NCBI GenBank assembly: GCA_013397845.1
Contig: VZTG01005248.1
Coordinates: 4,322,068 to 4,386,067 of the forward strand
Direction of reading: 5' to 3'
Length of the DNA stretch: 64,000 bases
Source: Melanocharis versteri
Lineage: Eukaryota; Chordata; Aves; Passeriformes; Melanocharitidae
Shown here: piece by piece, positions 1 to 11,300 of the stretch
How the letters are laid out: each line of letters opens with the position of its first letter
Numbering within the stretch: the first letter of the stretch is position 1
Translations under genes and position numbers: made by a program
Notes under the pieces: model-generated
What the model saw: the letters and a program-made list of their open reading frames with translations, nothing else
Database searches by the model: none
Told to the model about the DNA's origin: nothing

Positions 1-2725
1 CATTCACTTACTTTAAGCAAACAATAACTCACTGTCCCAATTCTGTTGCAGACTTTGTTGTTTGAGCTTTTCCGCCTTGTCAGGGATCAGGTATCTCTTA
101 TGTGGTTGTTTTTAGACGAAACACATTATCACTTTTGATTCCTGCTGACATTGTGGTATCAAACAATAGAAACATATCGAAATATGGCACTGAAAATCAA
201 CATCAGTTTAATTCAAATCCTGGGGACTATGTCTATTCACACAGCTGCAAAGCATAAAACTCAGATCTGTCACGAAGTGCAATCTGTAAATTTGATAAAA
301 GAAAGTATTTTCTAACATTAAGTCTCTTAATCTAAGAATAAAATGTCCACTACATCTTGAACTCTACAAATTTTTTCTCAGTTATAACTGTTTATTTTTC
401 CTGCACTTGTTTTCACCTCAACCTTTTCTTTATGTTCACCTTGTACTTTTTCTGAGTTGATTATAGCATGCCAAAAAGTAAACTTACTGTGCAGTACTTG
501 GCTAAAAGTCAGCATTTTGAGCCAAGAATTTCTCAGTTCCAAGCTTTAAAAGAGTCATCAGAGCATCTCGTCCTTGGCTTTCTTAAAAGTTTCAGAAGTG
601 ATTTATATTTGTTTTGATTCTTCTAGAGATGTCTGCAGCTTGATAGACTTACAGAGTTCAGGACACTAATTCTGCTGTTGCTGGACATAGTAATACAAGA
701 ATAACTAGTGTTTCTACGACATTTCCTCATTAATGCATTAGGTAGACTATTAACACTACTCAGAATAGATGGAAAAAACCATACCTCTTATCAGGACCTT
801 CTGATTAGGCCTGTTACAGACAATCAATTTAAAAAGTGCTGCATTACCTCTGAATTGCTCTTCTCCAGTTGTTATAGGTGCTTTACGTGACATGACTTAG
901 GTTATTTATATTGCATAAAAGAAAAGAATGCAGGAAGTCAAGAAGTCAGTCTCTTATAAAATCACATATAATTATTGGAGACATGACACCCTGTCCCCCA
1001 GGGGTCTAAACAACTGCAAGGAGTCACCAACAGGAGCAGTTCTCACAAAGGCGTTGTATTTTGGAAAGCATAAATGGCTAAAAAAGCAAAATCAGTCTGT
1101 GATCTATCAAGAAACTCTGGGAAGTAAAAGGTTTAAAATAGTCTTTACTGTGACAGCTTTTAGGAATAGAGGAAATAAAGTTAACTCTAGGATTCTGCAA
1201 AGAACAGACTTTTTGTAATTTCAAATGTAATTTCTTTCAAAGTAACAGTAAATGCTGAAATAACAAAACTCTACCATGTAACCTCATATATCCTATCATC
1301 ACTATATTTTAATATCAATTCTTTTTTTTTAATGTGGTTGAAGAATGTTAATATGAAATATAGTTGCAGTTTCAGTATTAAAAGAATAAAAACAATAGAA
1401 ACTTTTACCATTGCTGGATTTTTTCAAGGTATTGAAAGCAAAGTTCCGAGAGTTTCTAAGTATTGAAAGGTATTTAAATTGTCACATAATTTCAAATTTC
1501 AGAACCTTGTTTATCTCAGTTTTTTTCTTAGCCTATCAGTGCCTTTTTAAACAATTACATCTTAAATCTGTAAATCAGATAAATGCTTTCAATTTGGCAC
1601 ATATTTAGAGTAAAATTGCCTGAAGCGACTAGTGGATTAAGTTATTCAGTGGTATTTAGTTATCTTAGTTACGTATTTTAAAGGTTTTTTTTTTTTATAT
1701 TTAATGATCATAAGTTAAATCTTTTTGTGTAATGTAGATAAATGCATTTGTAAATACACACACACACACATAAAAAATTTTCTGTTGACTATTTTATGTA
1801 TCTTATTCTAATGTAAACTTAATAACGTAGATTTTATAAGAGACTAATATCTCTCTGGCAACATAGCTTGGTCAGGTCACCCTTTAAAATTCAGAATAAT
1901 CATTTTAACAAACTGCTTCATAGAAATTACAGTTCTGAAGCAGAAGAAACTGTTGTCTTAGATGATGATGCTGGCAAGGCTTCAGGCAGTCTGAAGGTAT
2001 TCTGGTCACCAATTCCTGCTAAGCTATTTTCCTGCTAAGATAAGTGATGCACAGAAGCAGGATCGAGGGAATGCAAAAGAGTCAGAACAAATCTGCACAT
2101 CGGAAATCACAATACTTTGTTCTAAATTAACGATATGATCCTCAAATAGAGATGCCCTGAAGTGACCATATTTTTCAGAAACTAGTGGTCACAGATTCTG
2201 ATGAGTACTTCACAAATATATGTGATTTTAGAAGTTTTTATTTTATCTTATTGTCTGTTTTCCCTCTTTGTATTTCCCTCACTGTATTTTCTCTTCTCTT
2301 TCTCATTTCTTTATTTCTTGCCTGCTTGTGATGGATGTGTGTCCTTTATTTTTAAAGAATATTTGACAGAAAATCATTATTAGTGGATTCCATTATTTCC
2401 CCTAAATATATATACTCAATCAATTTTCATGTGTTCATATTTCCCAAGTGAAGGCATATCTAAAGAGCTGCAAAAAAACTTTTTAACCTTAGTAAACATT
2501 CTCCAGCATTCTTGAAAACCTTTTTGAAGTGCGTATCATTGAAACACTGTCATAAAGTGTTTTATAATTATTTTCATACCATGAATCACACAGATGTATT
2601 TTTACATTGGTAGTTTACTTTTGTATTTTTTTTGCCTTTTTGATGTACCTGCTTCATTGAATCTCTCTTTACTCATCCTTTTTAAATTTAAAAGGGAAAA
2701 GGACATCAATTATGAATCATTCAGG
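1..2725. other. Unique AT-rich non-coding DNA
   Basis: No gene is supported here. The reading frames are 60-96 codons long, rich in Phe, Leu, Ser and Lys as expected from random AT-rich DNA, and resemble no family I know. A short (AC)n microsatellite sits at 1756-1770. I saw no transposon signature. Confidence 0.6.
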
Positions 2726-3304
2726 TGTCATGGTTTAACCCCGGCCAGCAACTACGTATCACTCAACCAGTTACTTACTCCCCCGATCCTGTGCCTGGTG
2801 GACTGGGGAGGAGAATAAGAAAGAAAACGTGAAAAGCTTGGGGTAAGAAGACAAATAATCAAAACAAAATAAAATATAAAAATAGTAGTACCAATAATAA
2901 TTGTAATAGAAAAGGAAAGGGAGAGAGAAATAAAACCCAAGAGATAAGTGATGCACAATACATTTGCTCACCATCTGCTGACTGATGCCCAGCCCATCCC
3001 CCAGTGATGATCAGTCCCTCCTGGCAAACTCCATGCCCAGTTTATACACTGGGCATGGTATTCTGTGGTGTGGAATATCCCTTTGGCCAGTTTTCAGCTG
3101 TCCTGGCCATGCTCCCTCCCAGCTTCTTGTGTGCCTGCTCACTGACAGACCCAGAGACGCTGAAAGGCCCTTAGGGTCACCATTGTGCAGCAACAGCCAA
3201 AACATCCATGTGTTATCAACATTATTCTCATACTGAATCCAAAACACAGCATTTTACCAGCTACTATGAAGAAAATTAACTCTGTCTCAGATGAAACCAG
3301 GACA
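2726..3304 (-). mobile_element. Endogenous retrovirus LTR (ERVL-like avian family)
   Basis: This block has the layout of an LTR family very common in bird genomes. On the plus strand it starts TGTCATGGTTTAACCCC and ends GAAACCAGGACA, so it keeps the terminal TG...CA. The middle carries an A-rich tract, the GTGATGCACAATACA-like segment, the TTGGCCAGTTTTCAGCTG-like segment and the CAGCAACAGCCAAAACATC-like segment, all typical of the family. I read the sense strand as minus because the sequence next to the TGTCCTGG end looks like a polypurine tract and ERV internal DNA. The length, about 579 bp, fits a nearly complete LTR. The family assignment is from memory; the TG...CA ends are visible directly. 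Confidence 0.75.
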
Positions 3305-3725
3305 GTATCTATCCCTTATTCCATATTATTTATGTCATGTCAGGTCCCATGCTTCCCAATACCCAGCACCTTTCCAGTCTTTTGATACACACAAATATAA
3401 TTTCCTTAGTCTATGGACTACCCCTATAGAAGTCCATTGAGTTCATTTAGTCCATGAATTTGAGCTCCATCATGACAGTCTTTCAGACAGTAAAAATGGT
3501 GTGTGGTGTTATATTTTTGAATGTTGAAGCCAATTCTGATTCCATCACTGCGGCACTCATCCACTTTCATCAAATTTCTTTCTTCATTAATGTGATGGTC
3601 AGAAGGGAATCAGATTCAGGTTCCCAGATCTTGTGTGGTTAATATGGATGCTACGAGGTGCCCAGTGTGGCGATTGTCATATAGCTGCCATGATAGTGAT
3701 AGTATACAGTGTTATAAAGCGATTA
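3305..3725 (-). mobile_element. Remnant of ERV internal region next to the LTR
   Basis: Read on the minus strand, this stretch runs directly into the LTR start TGTCCTGG through a fairly purine-rich segment (GGAATAAGGGATAGATAC) at the place of a polypurine tract. The sequence around 3305-3500 looks like the conserved 3' internal part of the same ERV family. No intact reading frame remains, and no second LTR is seen within the window, so the copy is a 5'-truncated provirus. The far boundary near 3725 is approximate. Confidence 0.45.
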
Positions 3726-4042
3726 TTATTGTTGCAATTGTCCAGGTTATTAATTTACTACTCATATATATATAGCTGCTCTTATGTATTTCAGAAATGA
3801 AAGAGCTACAGAAATGCTTTGGTAACCATCCATCTCCTCTAGTGAAGAAAGATGTGCTATAAATGTCATTGATTATCACAGCTTTCACCAAAGATAATAT
3901 GGCAGGAAATATTCAACAGGTGGCTTATTCTCAGTAGAAACCTGTAATGAAAACATCATTACATTCAATACAATAACGTTATTTTTATTCACTGGAGTCC
4001 TTATTCTCAACAAAAGAAAGTCAATGTACAAATTTTTACTTT

Positions 4043-4346
4043 ACAGTATAGCTGCATTATAAGTATTTCTCTCAATGCCTTCAATTTCAGTTAAAACGCT
4101 TTCTGGTGTTTCATTCGGATTCATTTAATTGAATCAGTCATTCATTCATTTGGGAGAATTGAATATCTGGAGAGGTATTACCCCATATTTGTCACAATAT
4201 AGTTGTATTATAAGTATTTCTCTCAATGTCTTCAATTTCAGTTAAAACGCTTTCTGGTGTTTCATTCGGATTCATTTAATTGAATCAGTCATTCATTCAT
4301 TTGGGAGAATTGAATCTCTGCAGTGGTATTACCCCATATTTGTCAC
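4043..4346. repeat. Tandem duplication, two copies, 151-bp period
   Basis: Copy 1 (about 4043-4195) and copy 2 (about 4194-4346) align end to end at a 151-base offset with only a handful of mismatches. Both contain ATTTCTCTCAATG, AAAACGCTTTCTGGTG, ATTCATTTGGGAGAATTGAA and TACCCCATATTTGTCAC. The copies differ at scattered single bases such as CTGCATT versus TTGTATT, ATGCC versus ATGTC and ATATCTGGAGA versus CTCTGCAGT. It contains no reading frame. The high identity indicates a fairly recent duplication. The unit also carries a (TCAT)n-like stretch, CAGTCATTCATTCATTTG. Confidence 0.93.
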
Positions 4347-6239
4347 TGGTATGAGGTGGCATAGCCATTAGCTAACACTCCACAATTTTATCAAAATCTA
4401 AAATAATCCTACTGATCATTAACATACTGATTTCTTTCAACAAATTTCAGTGTTAGTATTCTTTTCTTCTATATCTTGTTCTGTAAAATAATTCTTGTTT
4501 ATAAGCTTTGAAATGTGTTATCTGTATTTTCTTCAATATAAGTTTCTTCCTCAACCCTCAGCCTAAAAAGCTTGAGTTATAAAAAATATATTTCAATGAA
4601 TAAAATTGCAGATTTATAAGGTTGGGAGACACAATGGAAGTTTGTTTAATTTATTCTTATGTCTCAATACAGGATCATCTTAGGTCATGGAGACAGATGT
4701 TTGTGCAACTTCCAACAATAAAGGCCAACACTCTGCTCCAGCTGTCCTGCAGTCTTTTGCAGTGTTTCACTGCCTGTATCATCAGAAAGTTTTTCCTCAT
4801 GACTAGCCTTAATATCAGCTTGATGAGGTGACATGAACCAGAGTTAAGCGTGCAGTTCTCACTGAATGTCAGTGAAAGATAGTTATCTGATTTCTCCATA
4901 CCACGTATGCCTTCAACCTCTTTCTAAATTTCTAATCATAATGATACATTTATTTGGGCATATTTTAATAAGGTTTACAATAATAATAATAATGTTTTCT
5001 CTCTGAACAAAGACATTCTTAAGCTGTTTAATTACATCTAGAATATTTGGAGCTGCAACAAATAATTAACTGTAAAAATTATCCATTAGACAACAAAGTA
5101 GCAGGTATGCAGAGCTTATAGTAGAGGATGAAGCAATGGTTTCCTTTCATAATACTTGGAACAGAAAGCCAACACTTACTCATTATGACATATCAAAAAG
5201 TCTTTGGGCAGCAATTTCAGAATTCAGACATGTTAGATTATCCAGTCAGGTCTCCTGACTACACAATTTTAGCAAAATAATCATGACCCATAAGAGATTC
5301 ACACAGGAAAAGAATGCTACATTAATTATCTGTGCTTGTCCTTAGACTATTTTTGTCTTGAATCTGCATTTATACACAATTGTTCTTCTCCATTTCCATA
5401 GGCTGATTCACCCACCCTCGTCATCTAATATGGACATTTTTACTATCATATTATGCATGCAGAAGCAGCACAGGATCTCAGCATCGAACATTCCACCATG
5501 CTTTTTTTCCATATATCATCTTCATTCTCTTCACAATTTAAAATACTTGAAGTTATAACAAACACATTAAAAACAGTTTATCTAGTGTAGGGGATTTCAA
5601 TATATGTATATACAATTATAATTAAAGTTCATTGTTGTCCTATTTTATATATAGACATTGGCTTTCCATCCTTTTCCAATTTGAATGTTTACAGCTCCAG
5701 CACCAATTTAAATTCTACATCAAATGTTTCTGCACAGCTTTCTACTATCTCTTTGATTTTCCATTAATTTATTTCTGTTGTGCCTTACTTTAAGTAATGT
5801 GATTTATTTGTATAATGGACTTATGGAACTATGGCTGTAGATTACACCACAATCCTTACCCTAACATTTCAAAAATGACCTCAGTCACAATAAGACACAA
5901 TATAGCTGAAATCCCCCTTCTGCTACCAAACTACTTATGATAATTTTCCTACTTATTCTTTCACAATTTCTTAAAATTATTCATTAAAAATTCAATGATA
6001 CAATCATATTATAAAATTCTGTATGTTTTAAAGCATATTGTGTATAGAATTCTGAAGTTTCATATTGGTTTTCTGAAGACTGCAGGGGCTGCAAGTTTCA
6101 TCAAACACAGCACCTGATTGTGCCCGTACATGGAAGCTTAGAAGAAAATATCAGAGCAGGCACAGCATTTTTCTAATTTTCCTGTTTCTGGTAATAGGTG
6201 GAGTAATAATTTTTTGATAATATAAGACAGAGTCATCGT
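4347..6239. other. Unique AT-rich non-coding DNA with faint old repeat traces
   Basis: No gene is visible. A (TAA)n microsatellite lies at about 4979-4993. The section 4690-4850 has a CR1-like flavour on the minus strand: a phrase resembling 'AAGTTTTTCCTCATG...' followed by an AGCCTTAATATCAGC phrase, comparable to the CR1 ORF2 C-terminal region. It is too decayed for a firm call. Confidence 0.4.
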
Positions 6240-7130
6240 AAACCACATGACTTATTTCTCTTTCATGGGCTTTTCCAGCCTATTCTTGAAGGTATGCAAG
6301 CATTCAGCAACCACTACTTTCTCCACCAGGGAATTTTTCATCTTCACAATGTAGTTTGAGATGAGCTATTTTTCTCTTTGCTTTCAAAAACCTTTTTATG
6401 ATCTTTAGGTCTTTTAATGGGAGAGAGGGAAAACAGGTGATCTTTATCTATTACACCTCTTAATGCCACTTTCAGTTCCGCAGTCACATGACAGATCTCC
6501 CATTTTCCAGCTTGGCGTCCTTGTTTATTTAGTCAGTCCTCCAAAGGGAGCGCTATGGATGTATAGAGGTATAAATGTAGTTCTCTATTCCCAGGTCAGC
6601 ATCTTGCTACTTGCTTTTTGGTCATCATATAGGACTGATCCGACATTTTCCTAAAATTGTGTATTGCAGGTTCAAGACGCTGTTACAGGTCATCAGGTCA
6701 AGGCCATTTTTTTCAAGAGTTTCATTTTAGGTTCAGTTACAGTGGATCACAACTGGTCGAGCTCAGATACCAAATTTGCCTGCAGTTCTTACAAGCAGTC
6801 CTCTTATTTACACTGCTTGCATAAACTAAAATAATTTTTAAAATCTTTAAATTTCATTCTTGTACATTACTTGTGAATGTGCAGCATTGTTTCCAGTAGA
6901 GACCACTCACATACTGAATAGGTTTTCTTTCCTTCTTTGTGGAAAATGACTAACCAACAATCAGTCCTTTTCTGTCTGTTAACCAGTGGTTTTATCCATT
7001 CAGTGCCCTCTGTTATCTTCTAAGGGTTATTCAGTTCATCTTACAAACATTAGTATGGAATCTTGAATGACCTCCAAGAAATTAGAGTACTTTTATCACT
7101 TCTCTGTTGAATACACTAAAATTATTTTTT
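6240..7130 (-). mobile_element. Possible ancient CR1/L3-type LINE remnant
   Basis: Several phrases recall the antisense 3' portion of old CR1/L3 elements. Examples are 'CTTTTCCAGCCTATTCTTGAAG' split around 6270-6290, 'TTAACCAGTGGTTTTATCCATT' near 6980-7000, and the AATCTTGAATGACCTCC phrase near 7060. No reading frame survives and the boundaries are guesses. It could equally be unique sequence with chance similarity. Confidence 0.3.
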
Positions 7131-8217
7131 GTTAAATCTTATAAATTTGATTAATTTTATTTTTATCATTTTATCCTTTTTAACAATTATACTGAAGCAC
7201 TAAAGATGGTGTTAAAGAGACAAATTACAACTTTTTATGCCATTTTGTGGCTGGATCTATGTACCAAAATCTTTTGAAAAATAGAATTCCTGCTATAGAA
7301 GAATGCCTCTAGAATTTTTCTGCTGAAAATCTAAAAGTCTGGAATATTTCTAATAATTTCTTAGTTCTGAAGTTTCCAGAGCTTAGCTGGTATGTATTTT
7401 AGGTTGTTCTATGCAAAGATTATTTTATTTAAAATAATATTAAACAAATAAAATCTAAACAAGATGGCTCACCTTGTTTGTGGACAACTAGGTACTTCAT
7501 GGGACAAAAGTAGCAGTTCTATATTAAAATAGCCTTTTCTGCTGCTTTGACCTAGACAAACAAAACTTTAAGCTTTCCATCCTCCATTGTAGCACAAACA
7601 ATATCAAAGAGGAATCATCACTGAATGCAATTTGGTACAAGGAACTTAGCCATTACTATAGAAATGGAAAAAAAAATTATTGGAAATACATGATTCTGTA
7701 AGAATTTAGGAGACGCATGAGTTAAGCAACTCAATAAGAGCCCTCATTAGTAGTAGTGGATAAAAAAGGTCATACACTTGCAGTGCATAAACAGGGCAGT
7801 AATGAGTAGAAAACATCCAAATTCTGAAAAAGTTCTGCAGCCTATTGGTGAAATATGATTCATCTTGTCTAACATAGGCATTTAAAGCAGGCTAAATGGC
7901 CCTGAAAGTGCCTGTTTCTTTCAATTGTCTGTAAAAGGATCCTGATTACCCCAGTTGTAGATGTCTGTGGAGTGGATATCTAAATTAGGTGCAATGAATC
8001 CTTTCTGTAGAGCTTCCTTTGTCAGTACAATAAGTATATGGCACAAGGGAGAGATATAGCGTCCACATTTTAAAAGAATGTTGTAAAATTGGGTGAATTG
8101 CTGAAAAAATTGAGAGTTTAAGAACTTGTCTGTCCGGGAACACTGTGTTATGAGGAGGCACAAAGAGGTGATTTTGAATGAGGCATGGCCTAAATTGGTC
8201 AAGATGTACTTCTGTCA
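7131..8217. other. Non-coding DNA, nothing recognised
   Basis: This stretch is AT-rich with no supported gene or repeat family. Two overlapping minus-strand frames of 77 and 93 codons near 7921-8218 have no motif and overlap in different phases, so I treat them as chance. Confidence 0.5.
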
Positions 8218-8325
8218 ATAATGCTGCTGGGAGGAATCCAGGGCTTGACTAGCAGATATAGGGGTCAGATGAGATGATCTAACTATCCCTGTAGGCCTTA
8301 TACTCTTAATCTCTATGAGAAGAAC
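8218..8325 (+). mobile_element. Probable 3' end of an ancient CR1 element
   Basis: The phrase GTCAGATGAGATGATCTAAC, followed by TATCCCTGTAGGCCTTATAC and ending near AATCTCTATGAG, has the form of the sense-strand CR1 3' tail (…AGATGATC…GTCCCTTCTGGCC…TCTATGA). It is short and diverged, and the 5' limit is not clear. Confidence 0.42.
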
Positions 8326-11300
8326 AAGGAGAAGAAGAATGAAAATAAGATAATACACTTATACTAAAATGCTTTTATTTTTTTCTGGTTGAGAGCAGAA
8401 AATGTCTCAATAGAAGCATTTATGAAATTAGCTTTACATGGCAGCAACCACTTCAGACTGATAACAGAAGTAAATCTTGTTTTATTCTCCAGGAATTAAA
8501 GGAAGAAGTTTAAAAAGTCCACTTCCATGCATAGCAAGAAGCAGGGTCAAAAATATGCCTATCTCTTTATTTCATGTATTCCTTGGGAAAAAAATGTCTC
8601 TTAGAGAATATGTAGATTTCACAGAAAGAGCAAATGACATTTTTTTGCAAATAACTCCATGCCATTTTATAATACTGAGTCATGGACAGACATTTTTTAT
8701 GGTGTTATATGGAAATATAAATGCAATGGGTAACTCCACTTGAATAAAATTAGTCTATTTTTGGTTCTATATCTACCTTTCAAGTATGACTCTATTAGTT
8801 CATCATCCATGGGAGTGCTGATGCAGCCTGCTTGTGTCTACTTAGAAACTCCATGCCAGGGAGAGGCACTGAATTGCCAGTTTCTCACCCATAACTGCTG
8901 CTGCTTAACCATTGAACATAGCTCCTTCTCTTAACAGTTTTAAAAAGATAAAAGAAAAGCAGTAAATTATCATAACGCTTCACTCTGGCATTACATTCTT
9001 AAAGGGAAAGAATAAAACATTAACCCCTTTTTTAATCTTCAAAAATAGAATAGTAGGAAAACAAGCTTTTACAATGTCAAACTCCAGAAAAGAGCAAAGC
9101 CTTCTGCTAAAACTAATAATGGTTGGCAGGGAAAAAATTTCCAAATACAATGGAAGAAATTCTAAGAGAAAAAATTATGATGAGGAAATACTGTTTCTGC
9201 AATGAAGATATCTAAGTCATTAACAGAACCAGACAGAAATATTTGAAAATTATGCCTAAAAGATTCTCTAATAGCAATTTAGGTAAATATAATATTCTGT
9301 TTTAAACTTGAGGATGCTAACTAAATGGAGTAGCAGATATAAAACAGAAAAATAAATGAACAGAAATGCAATAAAATTTTTAATCCTCTAAGCCTTGTGT
9401 AACTCTGAAGAGTCATACAGAGAACACAATAAAATATAGTATAAATAAAGTCTTATTTTAATAAGAGAAACAGAGAGAACTAGATGAAAGAGCTAGATGA
9501 CAATACAACAGCTTACTTTTGTGAGGCAGTATTTATTCTTTCTAGGAGAAAGAGAACAATGAGTACAGCCAACATGAAAAATTTGTTCCAGTTTCAGCAT
9601 GGAGAAATGCTGAAAGCTTTACAGACTATCTCTTAAATAAGGTGCAGACAAAGAAGGATTAAGATAAAAAGATCCTTTGCCACTGGCAACGGAGGAGTAA
9701 GAAAAGAGAAAAGAGTAAAATTATTTTTAGAAAAGGGATCTGCATAAGGAATATCTTGTGATTTTAGGCTGAGTCCTGAGTCATTCAGAAAGGTGATGTG
9801 AATCAGATATATACCTCCAAGTTTGGTGTTGTGGAAAGAGACACCAGATTTACTTTGGTAGAACACCAGTGGAAATTAAAATCTCCTCCCTCTTGACTCA
9901 GCTGTAGTCAATAAACCTGCTAGAAAATAATACGTCGTCAAGATGCTGAAGAAAGAATAAACAAATCCACAGCTGTAGCTTCTCCTGAACCATGTAGGCC
10001 TGAGGGTGAGGAACTGCACATGAGTTTAGGGTGGGATTCAACTCAGCCAGATCCAGCTACCTCGCTGCTAAGCTTCTGATGTAAGATGGCCATTCAGGCT
10101 CTTTTCTGCATACAGAGAAGGATAATACCTCCTTGGGAGCTTTATCTCCTCTGAGACCATGCCCAGGTTAAGGTGGCTATCTTGCTCCATTGATGGTTTG
10201 AACAATTTCGATGTCTAGCATACAGCAAATCGCACTTAGGTGGTCAAAGTGAGATAAAAAATGCAGACACTCCTAAGACACAAAGTGATTCTTTTACTGG
10301 GTAGGCTTAATGCCAGGTGTGCATTTTGAGACCGTATTTCAGATAATTTACAAGTCTTTTGTTTTCAGAGTTTTTTACTTACTTTGCATGCATAGACGTT
10401 TAGTAAGGAAAATATTCCTTGCTATTGGTGCAACTACTGCCGCTTCTCTTTTTAGTGCTTCTATGTGGCCTTCGTCTCACCCTTTCATCCAGGTATAGCT
10501 ATACATATTTGCATCATTTCTCTCTTGCACTGTACTTCATCCAGGCCTCTGGAGCAACTCAGATCTGCAGGACAACTAAAGTTCTTGCAATCTGTCTGTA
10601 CTGCCACATTATTAATAGCACTTGTTGAATGTTAGAGTCCTATGACTGTGTAAATGTTAATTTGGATCTAGATGCCTTTCCAGAGTGAGCAAAATCTGTC
10701 TCTGGTGAGAATAGAGAAGTGCATGCTGGTTCTCAGTCTCTGCATTCAGTAAGGGTTTGCCTTTAGAGTGCTCATGAATACAGAATTCAAAGTATATTTC
10801 ATTCTTTTGGCTTCCTACCAGTCTAAAGCGTACCTCAGAAAAAAAAAAACCAGACCAAAAACAAACTGCCAGTTTCTTTACCTATCCTGTAAGCAAAAGT
10901 TGAGCTTCCAAATGTGCAAGCTGGACACTGGCTGAGGAACCTCTCCAGCACTCTCGGTGTACAGATGCCTCCCACGCCAGTCAGTTTCAGGGCACAACAG
11001 GCTTTGGAAGTCAGGACCTCATGTAGCACCCTGTATCAATTCAGGAGGCAGTCAGAAATGCCAGACATTCCCAGAAATATGTACTACGCAGCTAGCAAGC
11101 TGCCAAATTCCGCACCAGCTGTGTGAATTTCTGAGACATCTTGTGAGAGTCACAGACAGACTGCACTGCAGAGGCCTCATATGGAGGAATGGGAACAACA
11201 TTCTTTATCTCTTGTACTATGTGCTTATTTTTCCCTAGTTGAAATGTTGTGGGTGTTTATTCAAATATAAGCCTTTCGAGAGTCACACATAAGTGGTGGA

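Noticed and set aside
2036..2057. A word AGATAAGTGATGCACA shared with the LTR at 2943-2958, as a second LTR trace
   Set aside because: One 16-base match is expected about once by chance in a window of this size, and the flanks do not match.
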